Part shown: piece by piece, positions 24,971-34,117 of the stretch | Numbering within the stretch: position 1 is the stretch's first letter | Layout of the letters: every line of letters begins with the position of its first letter | From: Massilia sp. Root351 | GTDB lineage: Bacteria > Pseudomonadota > Gammaproteobacteria > Burkholderiales > Burkholderiaceae_D | Assembly (NCBI RefSeq): GCF_001425045.1 | Contig: NZ_LMDJ01000032.1 | Location: forward strand, 125,126-189,125 | Length of the DNA: 64,000 bases | Direction: 5' to 3' | Notes under the pieces: model-generated | The model's input: only the letters and a program-made list of their open reading frames with translations | The model's database searches: none | What the model was told of the DNA's origin: nothing | Made by a program: the position numbers and the translations under genes

Positions 24971-27225
24971 AACGATTCCGTATCCTGCCTTCCATCATTG
25001 CCGCCGCGCTGTTCGCGGCGCTGCCGCAGCCTGCACTGTCCAGCGGCGGCGACGGCTTCAGCGCCAACCGCTTCGCATCCGAATTCCAGGTGGCGCCCGG
25101 CGTGCTGTCCCAGTTCGCGGGCGGCAATCTGGGCGTGCTGCCCGGGACCTATTGGCGCGTCTACCAGTACATGGCGTACCAGGCCGCGAAAGGCCGCCCG
25201 CTCACGCCGCAGCAATTGGCCGCGCTGGAACTGGACCGCTGGCACGTGGGCAAAGCCAGCGACTGGGACTATAGCTATGAAGCGGAGAAGAACGGTTCCG
25301 GCGCCTGGCTGAAGGAGCGTGCGGCGTACGCCAGGCAGTGGGGCCTGGCGGAAGTCAAACTCGACGTGATGGCGGACGTGGACCACGCCAGCTACGTGAA
25401 CTGCCATGCCGACGCGTTCAAGCAGGCTGCGCTGACGATGAAGGCGCGCGCGCAGCTCGGCGCCGGAGGCAAGCCGGATCAATGGCACAAGGCCTGGCTG
25501 CAAGGACAGGATGCGGTGTTCGCCAACTGCGAGGAGCCGGCCTACCAATACGGCTCGCCCCAGCCGAAGCGCGTGGTGCAGCTGCCGCCCGCCGTGCCGG
25601 CCAATGCGCCGGACTGGCTGAAGGCCGACCAGGCTTACCAGGTCGCCGCCGCGCATTTCTACGCCCGCAATTTCGACGCGGCGCGCAAGCAGTTCCTGGC
25701 CGTGGCGCAGGATGGCAAATCGCCGTGGCGCACGCTGGGCGGCTACCTGGCTGCGCGCAGCCTGATACGCAGCGCCACGCTGGAGCAGGACGGCAAGGCG
25801 CCGGACCGCGCGGCGAAGCTGGCGCTGGCGCGCCGGGAACTGGAGGCGCTGGCGCCCGCCTACGCGCCGGCCAGGCAGATGATTTCGCTGGTGGACGCGC
25901 GCCTCGATCCGGTTGCGCGCATCGCGGTGCTGGCGCGCCGGCTGGAGCAGGAGCCGTTCAGCGCCGAGACGCCAAGGCTGCTGAGCGACTACCTGGTGCT
26001 GCTGGACCAGCAGCCGCGCAGCGCCATGATCCTGGCGCAGGAACCGTTGACGGCCTGGATCGGCAGCATGCAGGCCGAGGCGCCGCTGGACGTCTATGAA
26101 AGCCCGAACAGCAAAGAGGTGCAGCAGGCGCGCGCGCAAGCCTTGTCGACCCTGCGCGCGCGCTGGCTAAAGCAGAAGGACGATGGCGCCATATGGCTGG
26201 CGCCGCTGCTGACGCTGGCCCACGCCGGCGAATTGAGCGAGGCCGAGAAGAAGGCCGCCGCCGCCGTGCCGGCCAAACACCCGCTGTATGTCACGCTGCA
26301 ATACCACCTGGCGCGGTTGGCCATCGCCGAGAAGCAGGCGGCGCAGGCCGACAAGGACATCGATCGCCTGATGGCCAGCCACGGCAAGGCCATGTCGGTG
26401 GCCACCAGCAACCGCTATCTGGCGCTGAAGATGTTTTCGGCCGGGAGCATCGATGAATTCCTGAAGGCCGCACCGCGCAAGCCCGACCCCGTCGAAGCGG
26501 GCGAGGCGATCGACAGCAAGCCGGCAGAAGGCGAAACCGACGAGGACTTCGGCCGCAGCGTGTACCGCCACTTCCCCACCAGCGCGCTGCGCGTCCTGCT
26601 GGCGCATCCGCGCCTGCCGCAGCAGTGGCAACGGCAGCTGGAGGAAACCATGCTGGCGCGCGCGCTGATCTTCAACGACGAGGCGACCGCGCTGGCGCTG
26701 CTCGACAGCGTGGCCAAAGGACGCAAGACCACCGAGCACCTGTACGCGCGCTACCGCAAGGCGGCCTCCGGCGCGGAGCGCAAGCTGGCCGGGGCGCTGA
26801 TCCTGGTGAATACGCCGGAGCTGAACCCGTCCGTGATCGACGCGCAAGGCCGCAGCCGCAACTGGGGCTGCCGTTCGGGCGGCCTGGAGCAGCCCGAGGC
26901 TGATCCGGCGCAGCCGCCGCGCTACCTGAGCGCGGAGCAGCGCGAGGCGGCGGGCAAGGAGCAGCAGCTGCTGCTCAAGCTGCCCTTGCGCACGGAGTTT
27001 ATCGCGCCGACGCTGCTGGCCTGGGCCAGGCAGAAACCGGCCGACGAGGAGGCCCCGAAGGCGCTGCATTTCCTGGTGGCGTCGACCCGCATGGAGTGCC
27101 CGTACGGGACCGACAAGGAGGAAAAGGACCAGCTGCGCGGCCAGTACTCGAAGGAGGCGTTCAACCTGCTGCACAAGAACTACCCGAACAGCAAGTGGGC
27201 CAGGCAGACCAGGTACTTCTTCTGA
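24967..27225 (+). CDS. 752-residue exported helical-repeat protein of unknown function
   Basis: The ATG at 24967 overlaps the upstream stop and gives a signal peptide (KRFRILPSIIAAALFAALPQ). The rest is alpha-helical, Ala/Leu-rich and looks like a TPR-type solenoid (YQVAAAHFYARNFDAARKQFLAVAQ is one repeat; the end NLLHKNYPNSKWARQTRYFF resembles YfiO/TPR tails). A few Cys residues (NCHADAF, NCEEPAY, GCRSGG, ECPYG) could form periplasmic disulfides. I do not recognise a named family. It is translationally coupled to the DUF3142-like gene and abuts the convergent alkA gene with no spacer. Confidence 0.7.
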   Translation: MKRFRILPSIIAAALFAALPQPALSSGGDGFSANRFASEFQVAPGVLSQFAGGNLGVLPGTYWRVYQYMAYQAAKGRPLTPQQLAALELDRWHVGKASDWDYSYEAEKNGSGAWLKERAAYARQWGLAEVKLDVMADVDHASYVNCHADAFKQAALTMKARAQLGAGGKPDQWHKAWLQGQDAVFANCEEPAYQYGSPQPKRVVQLPPAVPANAPDWLKADQAYQVAAAHFYARNFDAARKQFLAVAQDGKSPWRTLGGYLAARSLIRSATLEQDGKAPDRAAKLALARRELEALAPAYAPARQMISLVDARLDPVARIAVLARRLEQEPFSAETPRLLSDYLVLLDQQPRSAMILAQEPLTAWIGSMQAEAPLDVYESPNSKEVQQARAQALSTLRARWLKQKDDGAIWLAPLLTLAHAGELSEAEKKAAAAVPAKHPLYVTLQYHLARLAIAEKQAAQADKDIDRLMASHGKAMSVATSNRYLALKMFSAGSIDEFLKAAPRKPDPVEAGEAIDSKPAEGETDEDFGRSVYRHFPTSALRVLLAHPRLPQQWQRQLEETMLARALIFNDEATALALLDSVAKGRKTTEHLYARYRKAASGAERKLAGALILVNTPELNPSVIDAQGRSRNWGCRSGGLEQPEADPAQPPRYLSAEQREAAGKEQQLLLKLPLRTEFIAPTLLAWARQKPADEEAPKALHFLVASTRMECPYGTDKEEKDQLRGQYSKEAFNLLHKNYPNSKWARQTRYFF

Positions 27226-28131
27226 TCAGTCATCCGGGCGCGGGTGCAGGCTGGCCCACAGGTGCGCCGCCGCCATGGTGCGGTGGGGCGCGTAGCGCTT
27301 GAGGATTTCTTCGGTGCGCGGCATGTCCGGCTTGCTGTCTTCGCCCAGCAGCGCTTGCAGCGCGGCGCGGATGGCGACGTCGCCGTGCAGCGAGCAGTCG
27401 GGATAGCCGTAGCCGCGCAGCAGGCCGTAGTTGACGGTCCACGGGCCGATCCCTTTCACCGCCAGCAGCGCCTTGCCGATGTCGTCGATGCTGTTGGACG
27501 GGCCGGGCGCCAGATCGAGTTCGCCGCCGGCCACCAGCGCGGCGAAGCGCAACAGGGTTTCGGCCTTGGCGCGCGAGAATTTGCGGCTGGTGAGGTCTTC
27601 CACTTGCAGGCGCGCGGCGCTGGCCGCGTCCGGGTAGCACCACAGGCCGCTGCTGTGCTGCGTGCCCGCCTGCAGGATGAAGGTGCGGCGCAGCGAGATC
27701 GCGAAGGGCAGGTTGATCTGCTGGCCGATGATGGCCCAGGTCAGCGCCTCGAACACGGTGGCCGATTGCACGATGCGCAGGCCGGGCTGGCGGCGCGACA
27801 GCTCGCCCAGCAGCGTGTCGTTGGCGGCGAGGTCGAGGAAGGGCTGGGGATCGATGCGCAGGCCCAGCACGTTCAGCACGGCGCCGTGCGCTTGCGCAGC
27901 CAGCGCGGCCGGCAAGCCTGGCGGCGCGGCGGGCAGGTCGGCGTGTACCTCATAGTGCGCGGCCGCGCTGCCCAATGCGATGTCGAGCACCAGCGGCACG
28001 CCCTCCATCACCACGCCTTTGCGCAGCCGCTCCGGGCTGATCTGCTCGGCCACGCTTTGCGCATCGCGGCTGTGGAAGGCCAGCACGTCGTGCAGGCGGT
28101 AGCCGTGCGGCAGGTCGATGCGGTGCTTCAT
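27226..28131 (-). CDS. alkA: DNA-3-methyladenine glycosylase II (AlkA type)
   Basis: A 301-residue glycosylase with the AlkA N-terminal domain and a helix-hairpin-helix GPD core: LLAVKGIGPWTVNYGLLRGYG is the HhH, and the Asp in SLHGDVAIRAAL is the catalytic residue. Also visible is EALTWAIIGQQINLPFA, the substrate-pocket helix. It excises alkylated purines during base excision repair. There is no Ada methyltransferase domain. The downstream end abuts the 752-residue gene; upstream it overlaps a DMT exporter gene by ATGA. Confidence 0.92.
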   Translation of the reverse strand: MKHRIDLPHGYRLHDVLAFHSRDAQSVAEQISPERLRKGVVMEGVPLVLDIALGSAAAHYEVHADLPAAPPGLPAALAAQAHGAVLNVLGLRIDPQPFLDLAANDTLLGELSRRQPGLRIVQSATVFEALTWAIIGQQINLPFAISLRRTFILQAGTQHSSGLWCYPDAASAARLQVEDLTSRKFSRAKAETLLRFAALVAGGELDLAPGPSNSIDDIGKALLAVKGIGPWTVNYGLLRGYGYPDCSLHGDVAIRAALQALLGEDSKPDMPRTEEILKRYAPHRTMAAAHLWASLHPRPDD

Positions 28132-29018
28132 GCGGAGGCCGATTTGCGCAGCCAGCCCAAGCCGGGCTTGAAGCCGGTCACCAGCGCCGTGCCGACAATG
28201 ACGATGGCCGACCCCACGACGGTGTACCAGCCCACCACTTCACCCAGGAACGCGGTGCCGAGCAGGATGCCGAACAGCGGGCTGAGAAAGGTGACGGTCA
28301 GCGCCGAAGTCGGTCCGACATCGCGGATCAGGCGGTAGTACAGCAGGTAGGCCACGCCGCTGCACACCACGCCCAGCGCCAGCGCGGCGCCCATGATGCC
28401 CACGGTGGCCTGGCCGGGCTGGGGGAAGAAGGCCAGCGAGGGCAGCACCAGCAGCGAGGCTGCCCACATGCTGCCGTGCGCGTTGGCGAACGGTTCCACC
28501 GCCCGGGCCGACTTGGCGTAGGTGCTGGCGATGCCGTAGTTGAAGGCGGCGAACAGCGCGGCGGCGATGGCCAGCCCTGCGCCCTCGCGCGAACTGGCGT
28601 GGTCGAAGCCGACCAGCAGCGCCACGCCGCCGGTGCCCATGACCAGACCCAGCATCACGCGCGCGGAGACCATCTGGCGCTGCCACACGGCGCCGATGAC
28701 GGCGCCCCAGATCGGCGCGGTGGCGTTGAGCACCGCCATCACGGAGGCCGACAGGGTGCGCGCAGCGTAGGCGTACAGCAGGAAGGGCAGGGCTGAATTG
28801 AAGAAGCCCAGGATCAGGTAGTGCTTCCAGTTCTGGCGCAGCCCGAGCGGCTTGTTCATCATCAGCGCCACCGCCAGCAGGAACAGCGAGGCGAACACCA
28901 CGCGGTATTCGATCAGCACGGCCGGCCCGAGCACCGGCGCGGCGATGCGCATGAAGAGGAAAGAGCCGCCCCAGATGGCGGCAAGCAGGATAAGGCGCAG
29001 CAGATTGGCAGTGCTCAT
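28128..29018 (-). CDS. EamA/DMT-superfamily transporter
   Basis: A 296-residue inner-membrane protein with ten hydrophobic helices and two EamA repeats. The first helix reads LLAAIWGGSFLFMRIAAPVLGP, and the second repeat ends in SPLFGILLGTAFLGEVVGWYTVVGSAIV. It is an exporter of unknown substrate, different from the one at 3.2 kb. Its stop overlaps the alkA start, so the pair is co-translated. Confidence 0.87.
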   Translation of the reverse strand: MSTANLLRLILLAAIWGGSFLFMRIAAPVLGPAVLIEYRVVFASLFLLAVALMMNKPLGLRQNWKHYLILGFFNSALPFLLYAYAARTLSASVMAVLNATAPIWGAVIGAVWQRQMVSARVMLGLVMGTGGVALLVGFDHASSREGAGLAIAAALFAAFNYGIASTYAKSARAVEPFANAHGSMWAASLLVLPSLAFFPQPGQATVGIMGAALALGVVCSGVAYLLYYRLIRDVGPTSALTVTFLSPLFGILLGTAFLGEVVGWYTVVGSAIVIVGTALVTGFKPGLGWLRKSASA

Positions 29019-29131
29019 GGGACGGTCTCGGTAGGGGCCCGCTCTGTCGGGTGGTCAGGCGGCGCCATTGTGCGGCCGGCGCGGGATAAGCGCCAGCCGG
29101 TTCTTGCTGTTGAATTCGTTCAGCTCAAGGC

Positions 29132-30154
29132 TCAGGTAACGACGCAGGCGTTCGGCGCGTCCGGCGTGGACGGCGCTTCCGGCGAGGCGGCGTGCTTCAC
29201 TTGCAGCGCGGCCGGCACACCGTTCTTCACCGCCGTCATTTCGGCCAGGATGGAGATGGCGATTTCGGCCGGTGTCTTGCTGCCGATGTACAGGCCGATG
29301 GGGCCGTGCAGTTTGTCCAGCTGCGCCTCGGTTACGTCGAACTGGACCAGGCGCTCACGGCGCTTGGCGTTGTTCACGCGCGAGCCGATAGCGCCGACGT
29401 AGAAGGCGTCCGACTTGAGCGCTTCCATCAGCGCCAGGTCGTCCAGTTTCGGGTCGTGCGTCAGCGCCACCACGGCGCTGCGGTGGTCCAGCCGCATCTC
29501 CAGCACCAGGTCGTCCGGCATGGCGTGCACCAGCTGCACGCCGTCCACCTGCCAGCCGGCGCGGTATTCCTCGCGCGGATCGCACACGGTGACGTGGTAG
29601 TCCATGGCGGTGGCGATCTGCGCCAGGAAGCGCGACAGCTGGCCGGCGCCGATGATGAGCAGGCGCCAGCGCGGGCCGTGCTGGGTGGTCAGTTGCCCGG
29701 CGCCCAGTTCCAGCACGTTGCCGGCCGTGGTGTGCGCCAGTTGCACGGCGCCGGTGGCCAGGTCCAGGCGGCGCTCGACCAGCTGGCGCTGTTCCAGCAT
29801 GTCCAGCAGTTCGGCGATGCGGCTGTGCGCGCCCAGCGGTTCGATGGCCAGTTCAATGGTGCCGCCGCAGGGCAGCCCGAAGCGGTGCGCCTCGTCGGCG
29901 GTGATGCCGTAGCTGACCACCTCCGGCACGCTGCGCGTGATGCCCTGCTCGCGCACCCGGGCGATCAGGTCGTCCTCGATGCAGCCGCCCGAGACCGAGC
30001 CGACCACGCGGCCGTCGTCGCAGATGGCGAGCGTGGCGCCGATCGGGCGCGGGCTGGAACCCCAGGTCTTGATGACGGTGACCAGCTCGGCGCGGTGGCC
30101 GGCGGCCACCCAGGCGGCGCTGGTTTTGAGTACTTCGAGGTCTATGCTGTCCAT
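29132..30154 (-). CDS. xdhC: XdhC/CoxI family molybdenum-enzyme maturation protein
   Basis: A 340-residue protein with the XdhC_CoxI N-terminal domain (TVIKTWGSSPRPIGATLAI, GSVSGGCIEDDL, FGLPCGGTIEL with conserved Cys) and a C-terminal Rossmann domain (LLIIGAGQLSRFLAQIA, YVGAIGSR). XdhC proteins bind molybdenum cofactor and help insert sulfurated cofactor into xanthine dehydrogenase-type enzymes. No hydroxylase genes are adjacent, so the partner enzyme is elsewhere. Moco genes lie at 54.6-57.6 kb. Confidence 0.9.
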   Translation of the reverse strand: MDSIDLEVLKTSAAWVAAGHRAELVTVIKTWGSSPRPIGATLAICDDGRVVGSVSGGCIEDDLIARVREQGITRSVPEVVSYGITADEAHRFGLPCGGTIELAIEPLGAHSRIAELLDMLEQRQLVERRLDLATGAVQLAHTTAGNVLELGAGQLTTQHGPRWRLLIIGAGQLSRFLAQIATAMDYHVTVCDPREEYRAGWQVDGVQLVHAMPDDLVLEMRLDHRSAVVALTHDPKLDDLALMEALKSDAFYVGAIGSRVNNAKRRERLVQFDVTEAQLDKLHGPIGLYIGSKTPAEIAISILAEMTAVKNGVPAALQVKHAASPEAPSTPDAPNACVVT

Positions 30155-30188
30155 GGCCTTAACTATACTACGGCGCCGGAATTACGTT

Positions 30189-30632
30189 TTAGCGCCGCAG
30201 TTTTTTGCGGCACACGTACTTGAGGGCGGCCTCGGCGTGGCTGCCGGGCGCCGGCTTTTCAGCGTCGTACTGCTCGTATTTGAAGTTGCCGACCGCTTCG
30301 CCGCGCGCCAGCGTGGCCGGGTAGAAGGTCTGCGCCAGCAGCGTCACGCTGTGGTCCTTGCAGGAATACAGGTACTGCGCCTTGAGCGAACGGTAGGTCT
30401 TGCCGTCGGCGGAGGTTTGCGGCTTGCTGTGGGAGACCAGGGTCCAGGCCTTGCGGGCATCTTCGCCGGCATCCTCCACCCTGGCCACGCTGGCCTTGTC
30501 GATGTAGAGCGTGGCCGCGCCGTTGCCGGACAGCTTGCTCCAGTTGGCGCCCTGGGCCGCGTTGGCGGCGTGGGCGGGCGCGAGGGAGACGGTGAGCAGC
30601 GCCGCCAGCAGCGGCAGGGCGGCGCGCTTCAT
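30189..30632 (-). CDS. Surface-adhesin protein E-like exported protein
   Basis: A 147-residue protein with a signal peptide (MKRAALPLLAALLTVSLAPAHA). The mature part has WSKLSGNGAATLYIDKASV near its start, a KTYRSLKAQYLYSCKD middle and a second Cys near the C-terminus (ALKYVCRKK), likely forming one disulfide. This layout fits the adhesin-E-like family common in betaproteobacteria. The function is unknown; the family name comes from a Haemophilus protein. Its start overlaps the previous stop by one base (TAATG), coupling it to the M48-like gene. Confidence 0.7.
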   Translation of the reverse strand: MKRAALPLLAALLTVSLAPAHAANAAQGANWSKLSGNGAATLYIDKASVARVEDAGEDARKAWTLVSHSKPQTSADGKTYRSLKAQYLYSCKDHSVTLLAQTFYPATLARGEAVGNFKYEQYDAEKPAPGSHAEAALKYVCRKKLRR

Positions 30633-31828
30633 TACGGCACCAGCGGTTTCTTCGCCGCCAGCTTGGCCTTGATCTCGGCCACGCCCTTGTCGATGGCTGC
30701 GAAACGGGCGGCGGTGGCGGGATGCAGGGCGGTATAGCCGTTCATCACGGAGGCCGGGTATTGCGACGACAGGCGCTGCCAGAACGGCTTGGCGCGCTCG
30801 ATGTTGTAGCCGGCGCGCGCCAGCATGTACAGCGCCAGGTTGTCGGCCGCCGTGTCCATGTCCTGCGGCACCGGCTTGATGCCGCCGCTGCCGATCAGCA
30901 GCGACAGGTCCGGCCTGGTGCGCACCAGGTTGTCGATCATGCTGCCGACTGCGGCCGAATTGCGCATGGCGCCGGCGTGGCCCAGCACATTGTGCGCGAT
31001 GTCCTTGGCCAGCACGTAGGCAATGGCCTCGTCGCTCTGGGCGAAGTTCATCATGCCGCGCGTGATCAGCACGCGCTGGCCGTCGGCGTAGGAATTGATG
31101 TTGTCGGCATTGCCGAGGTGGACGCGGATGGCGCAGGCGCGCGTGACGGGCACCTTGAGCGTCTGGTTGTTGCCGTTGCGGGCCACGGTCATGTCCAGCG
31201 CGGCTTGTTTGCCCACCAGCGGACCGAGCACCTCGGCCGCTTGCGACTCGGCGTCCGGGCCGCCGGGCAGCGACTTGCCTTCCACCGCCACCAGGCCGTC
31301 GCCCTTGCGCAGGCCGGCACGCGCGGCGCCGCTGCCGGCCAGCACGGAGCTCACCTGCAGGCGTTCGCCGTAGCCCAGCACGGCGTGCGCCGCGTCCGAG
31401 AATTCGCCCGGGTAGGAGTAGCGGTTCTGCGCGGTAAAGCCGAGCAGGTTGCGCGCCATGCTCTTGCACAGGTCGGCATTGTTGATCAGCAGCGGGGCCG
31501 ACACGCGCGACAGGCGGTCTTGCAGGTTGACCATGACGCGCAGCGCGTCCTGCGCGGCGGCGGCCTTGGCGCTGAGCACCGGCTGCTGCGGTTCGGCCGG
31601 CGCCGGCACGGCGGGACCGGGCTGCGGCGCGGTGGCCTGCGGCGCAAAGGTGGAGCAGGCCGACAGCAGCAGCGCCGCCAGCGTTGCCGCCGCGGTTGCC
31701 AGCGTCCTGCCTGCCGGGCCGCCGATCGGCCTGCCCGTGCGCGCCGCCCCTGCCCGGGCCGCCCCCGCCGTTACCGTTATCATTGCCGTTGCCGTTGCCG
31801 ATGCCAACGCTTGCGCCTTGCCTGCCAT
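30632..31828 (-). CDS. Degenerate M48-type metallopeptidase with PDZ domain (predicted inactive)
   Basis: The protein has 398 residues from the ATG at 31828, which has an AAGGA ribosome site; an upstream start at 31873 is possible. A lipobox-like LLLSAC at about residue 58 suggests a lipoprotein or a long signal region. Next come a PDZ-like stretch (VLAGSGAARAGLRKGDGLVAVEG) and an M48-like core. The canonical HExxH is replaced by K275-D276-I-A-H279, and the usual third ligand Glu, four residues before a conserved Asp, is Asp325 in DTAAD. GAMRNSAAVGS and MLARAGYN follow the family. It is therefore probably a pseudo-peptidase. It is 10 bp after dut and overlaps the adhesin-E-like gene. Confidence 0.7.
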   Translation of the reverse strand: MAGKAQALASATATAMITVTAGAARAGAARTGRPIGGPAGRTLATAAATLAALLLSACSTFAPQATAPQPGPAVPAPAEPQQPVLSAKAAAAQDALRVMVNLQDRLSRVSAPLLINNADLCKSMARNLLGFTAQNRYSYPGEFSDAAHAVLGYGERLQVSSVLAGSGAARAGLRKGDGLVAVEGKSLPGGPDAESQAAEVLGPLVGKQAALDMTVARNGNNQTLKVPVTRACAIRVHLGNADNINSYADGQRVLITRGMMNFAQSDEAIAYVLAKDIAHNVLGHAGAMRNSAAVGSMIDNLVRTRPDLSLLIGSGGIKPVPQDMDTAADNLALYMLARAGYNIERAKPFWQRLSSQYPASVMNGYTALHPATAARFAAIDKGVAEIKAKLAAKKPLVP

Positions 31829-31838
31829 GCGATTTTCC

Positions 31839-32288
31839 TTAGTGTTTGCCGGTGCTGCCGAAGCCGCCTTCACCGCGTTCGCTGCCGCCGAATTCGTCCA
31901 CCACGTTGAAGCCCACCTGCAGTACCGGCACGATGATCAGTTGCGCCAGGCGTTCCATCGGGTTCAGCGTAAACGTGTTTTGACCCCGGTTCCAGGTCGA
32001 TACCATCAGCTGGCCCTGGTAGTCGGAGTCGATCAAGCCTACCAGATTCCCAAGCACAATGCCGTTCTTGTGGCCCATGCCGCTGCGCGGCAGGATCATG
32101 GCGGCGTAGCCCGGATCGGCGATGTGGATGGCCAGGCCGGTGGGCACCAGCACGGTCTGGCCGGGCTCGATGACGATGGGCGCGTCGATGCAGGCGCGCA
32201 GGTCAAGGCCGGCGCTGCCGGGGGTGGCGTAGGCCGGCAGCTGGTCTTTCATGCGCGGGTCGAGAATTTTGACGTCTACAGTTTTCAT
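31839..32288 (-). CDS. dut: dUTP diphosphatase
   Basis: A 149-residue trimeric dUTPase with its five motifs: [47 protein letters not shown] and the C-terminal Gly-rich flap [10 protein letters not shown]. It hydrolyses dUTP to dUMP, keeping uracil out of DNA. It lies 5 bp downstream of coaBC, the widespread coaBC-dut pairing. Confidence 0.97.
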   Translation of the reverse strand: MKTVDVKILDPRMKDQLPAYATPGSAGLDLRACIDAPIVIEPGQTVLVPTGLAIHIADPGYAAMILPRSGMGHKNGIVLGNLVGLIDSDYQGQLMVSTWNRGQNTFTLNPMERLAQLIIVPVLQVGFNVVDEFGGSERGEGGFGSTGKH

Positions 32289-32293
32289 GAGTC

Positions 32294-33514
32294 TTATTGG
32301 AACAGCGAGTGCTTGTCGATGCGTTTGGAAATTTCGGAAATCAGCTGGCGCGCCAGCGTGAGCTTGTCGGCGCGCGGCAGGATGGTGTGGCCGTTCTCGT
32401 CGAACAGGATGATGGTGTTGTCGTCCTGGCCGAAGGTCTGGTGGCCGATATTGCCGACCAGCAGGGGGATGCCTTTCTTCTCGCGCTTGGCCGCGCCGTA
32501 TTCGAGCAGGTTCTCCGATTCGGCGGCGAAGCCCACGCAGTAAGGGTAGCCGGCCAGGTTGGTGCGGGTGGCCACGGTGGCCAGGATGTCCGGGTTCTGT
32601 TCGAACTTCAGGTCCGGCACGGTGCCGTCGCCTTTCTTCTTCATCTTCTGCGTGCTGGGATTGGCCACGCGCCAGTCGGCCACGGCGGCCACCGAGATGA
32701 ACACGTGCTGGCCGTGCACCGCCGACAGCACCTCGTCGTGCATCTGCAGCGCGCTTTGCACGTTGATGCGCTGCACGCCGAATGGCGTGGGCAGGGCGGT
32801 GGGGCCGGAAATCAGCACCACGTCGGCGCCCGCTTCGCGCGCGGCGCGCGCCACGGCGTAGCCCATCTTGCCCGAGGACAGGTTGGTGATGCCGCGCACC
32901 GGGTCGATGGCTTCGAAGGTCGGACCGGCGGTGATCAGGATGCGCTTGCCGGCCAGCACCTTCGGCTGGAAGGCGGCGATCAGTTCGGCCAGCAGCTGCT
33001 CGGCTTCGAGCATGCGGCCCAGGCCCACTTCGCCGCAAGCCTGTTCGCCGGCGGCGGGACCGAACACCTGCACGCCGTCGTCCTTGATCTGCTGGACGTT
33101 GCGCTGGGTGGCCGGGTTCTGCCACATTTCCACGTTCATGGCCGGCGCCACCAGCAGCGGCACGGTGCGCGGGCGTGCCAGGCACATGGTCGAGAGCAGG
33201 TCGTCGCACACGCCGTGCGCCAGCTTGTAGATGAAGTCGGCCGAGCAGGGCGCGATCAGGATCGCGTCGGCGTTGCGGGTGACGTCGATGTGGGCCATGT
33301 TGTTGTCCACGCGCGGGTCCCACTGGCTGGTGTAGACCGGCTTGCCGGACAGGGCCTGCATGGTGACGGCGGTGATGAAGTGGGTGGCCGCGTCGGTCAT
33401 CACCACTTGCACGCAAGCGCCTTCGCGCGTGAGTGCGCGGCACAGCTCGGCCGCCTTGTAGCAGGCCACGCCGCCGGACAGGCCGAGGACGATTTTTTTG
33501 CCGGTCAATTCCAT
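32294..33514 (-). CDS. coaBC: Bifunctional phosphopantothenoylcysteine decarboxylase/synthase
   Basis: A 406-residue fusion enzyme for coenzyme A synthesis. The N-terminal CoaC flavoprotein domain has [14 protein letters not shown], the catalytic His region [13 protein letters not shown] and PAMNVEMW, with the reactive Cys in [13 protein letters not shown]. The C-terminal CoaB domain has [25 protein letters not shown] and AAVADW. It makes 4'-phosphopantetheine from phosphopantothenate and cysteine. It precedes dut and follows lspA on the same strand. Confidence 0.97.
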   Translation of the reverse strand: MELTGKKIVLGLSGGVACYKAAELCRALTREGACVQVVMTDAATHFITAVTMQALSGKPVYTSQWDPRVDNNMAHIDVTRNADAILIAPCSADFIYKLAHGVCDDLLSTMCLARPRTVPLLVAPAMNVEMWQNPATQRNVQQIKDDGVQVFGPAAGEQACGEVGLGRMLEAEQLLAELIAAFQPKVLAGKRILITAGPTFEAIDPVRGITNLSSGKMGYAVARAAREAGADVVLISGPTALPTPFGVQRINVQSALQMHDEVLSAVHGQHVFISVAAVADWRVANPSTQKMKKKGDGTVPDLKFEQNPDILATVATRTNLAGYPYCVGFAAESENLLEYGAAKREKKGIPLLVGNIGHQTFGQDDNTIILFDENGHTILPRADKLTLARQLISEISKRIDKHSLFQ

Positions 33515-33540
33515 AACTATTCCTTATTTACTGCGGCTAC

Positions 33541-34050
33541 TTACTTGTTCACCCTGCGCAGTTCATCCAGGATGAACAGCGCGGCGCCGACGCAGATGGC
33601 CGAGTCGGCGATATTAAAGGCCGGGAAGTGGCCGATGCCCTTCCAGTGGAAGTCCAGAAAATCGACCACGTGGCCGTACAGGATGCGGTCGATCACGTTG
33701 CCGACCGCGCCACCCAGGATCAGCGCCAGGGCCCAGCAGAACATGCGCTGGCCGGCGTGCTTTTTCAGCAGGTAGACGATGAACAGGGCTGCGCCTATGC
33801 CGATGGCGGTGAAGAAGTAGCGCTGCCAGCCGCTCTCGTTTTGCAGGAAGCTGAACGCAGCGCCCCTGTTATAGGCCAGCACCAGGTTGAAGAAGGGCGT
33901 CACCACCACTTCCTCGCCCCAGCGGAAGGTCTTGTTGACGGTGATCTTGGTGATCTGGTCGAGCAGCAGCACGATGAAGGCAATGCCCAGCCATGGCGTC
34001 AGGCCGCCGGAGGAGGACTTGGAGGAAAAGCTTTTTGGTTTGGATGCCAT
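33541..34050 (-). CDS. lspA: Lipoprotein signal peptidase (signal peptidase II)
   Basis: A 169-residue inner-membrane aspartyl protease with four hydrophobic helices. Conserved text includes [10 protein letters not shown], the first catalytic Asp in [22 protein letters not shown] and the second in [11 protein letters not shown]. It removes signal peptides from diacylglyceryl-modified prolipoproteins. The ileS-lspA order is common in proteobacteria; here a palindromic element separates the two genes. Confidence 0.95.
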   Translation of the reverse strand: MASKPKSFSSKSSSGGLTPWLGIAFIVLLLDQITKITVNKTFRWGEEVVVTPFFNLVLAYNRGAAFSFLQNESGWQRYFFTAIGIGAALFIVYLLKKHAGQRMFCWALALILGGAVGNVIDRILYGHVVDFLDFHWKGIGHFPAFNIADSAICVGAALFILDELRRVNK

Positions 34051-34074
34051 GGAGGTCAGGATAGGGTTGCGTAG

Positions 34075-34110
34075 GGCGGGTTAGCGCAGCGGTGCTGCGC
34101 GTAACCCGCC
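34075..34110. repeat. REP-like palindrome between ileS and lspA
   Basis: GGCGGGTTA (34075-34083) pairs perfectly with TAACCCGCC (34102-34110), and inside it GCGCAGC (34084-34090) pairs with GCTGCGC (34094-34100), giving a 16-bp hairpin with a 3-nt loop and one bulged G. There is no T-run. The arms resemble GTAGGGCGG(G/A)TTAGC-type interspersed repeats found in many proteobacterial genomes, so it is probably a repeat rather than a terminator (inference). Confidence 0.65.
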
Positions 34111-34117
34111 GGGGAGT

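Noticed and set aside
34075-34110. The ileS-lspA hairpin as a rho-independent terminator
   Set aside because: It has no T-run on either strand and lies inside an operon whose downstream genes are essential. A repeat element is more likely.
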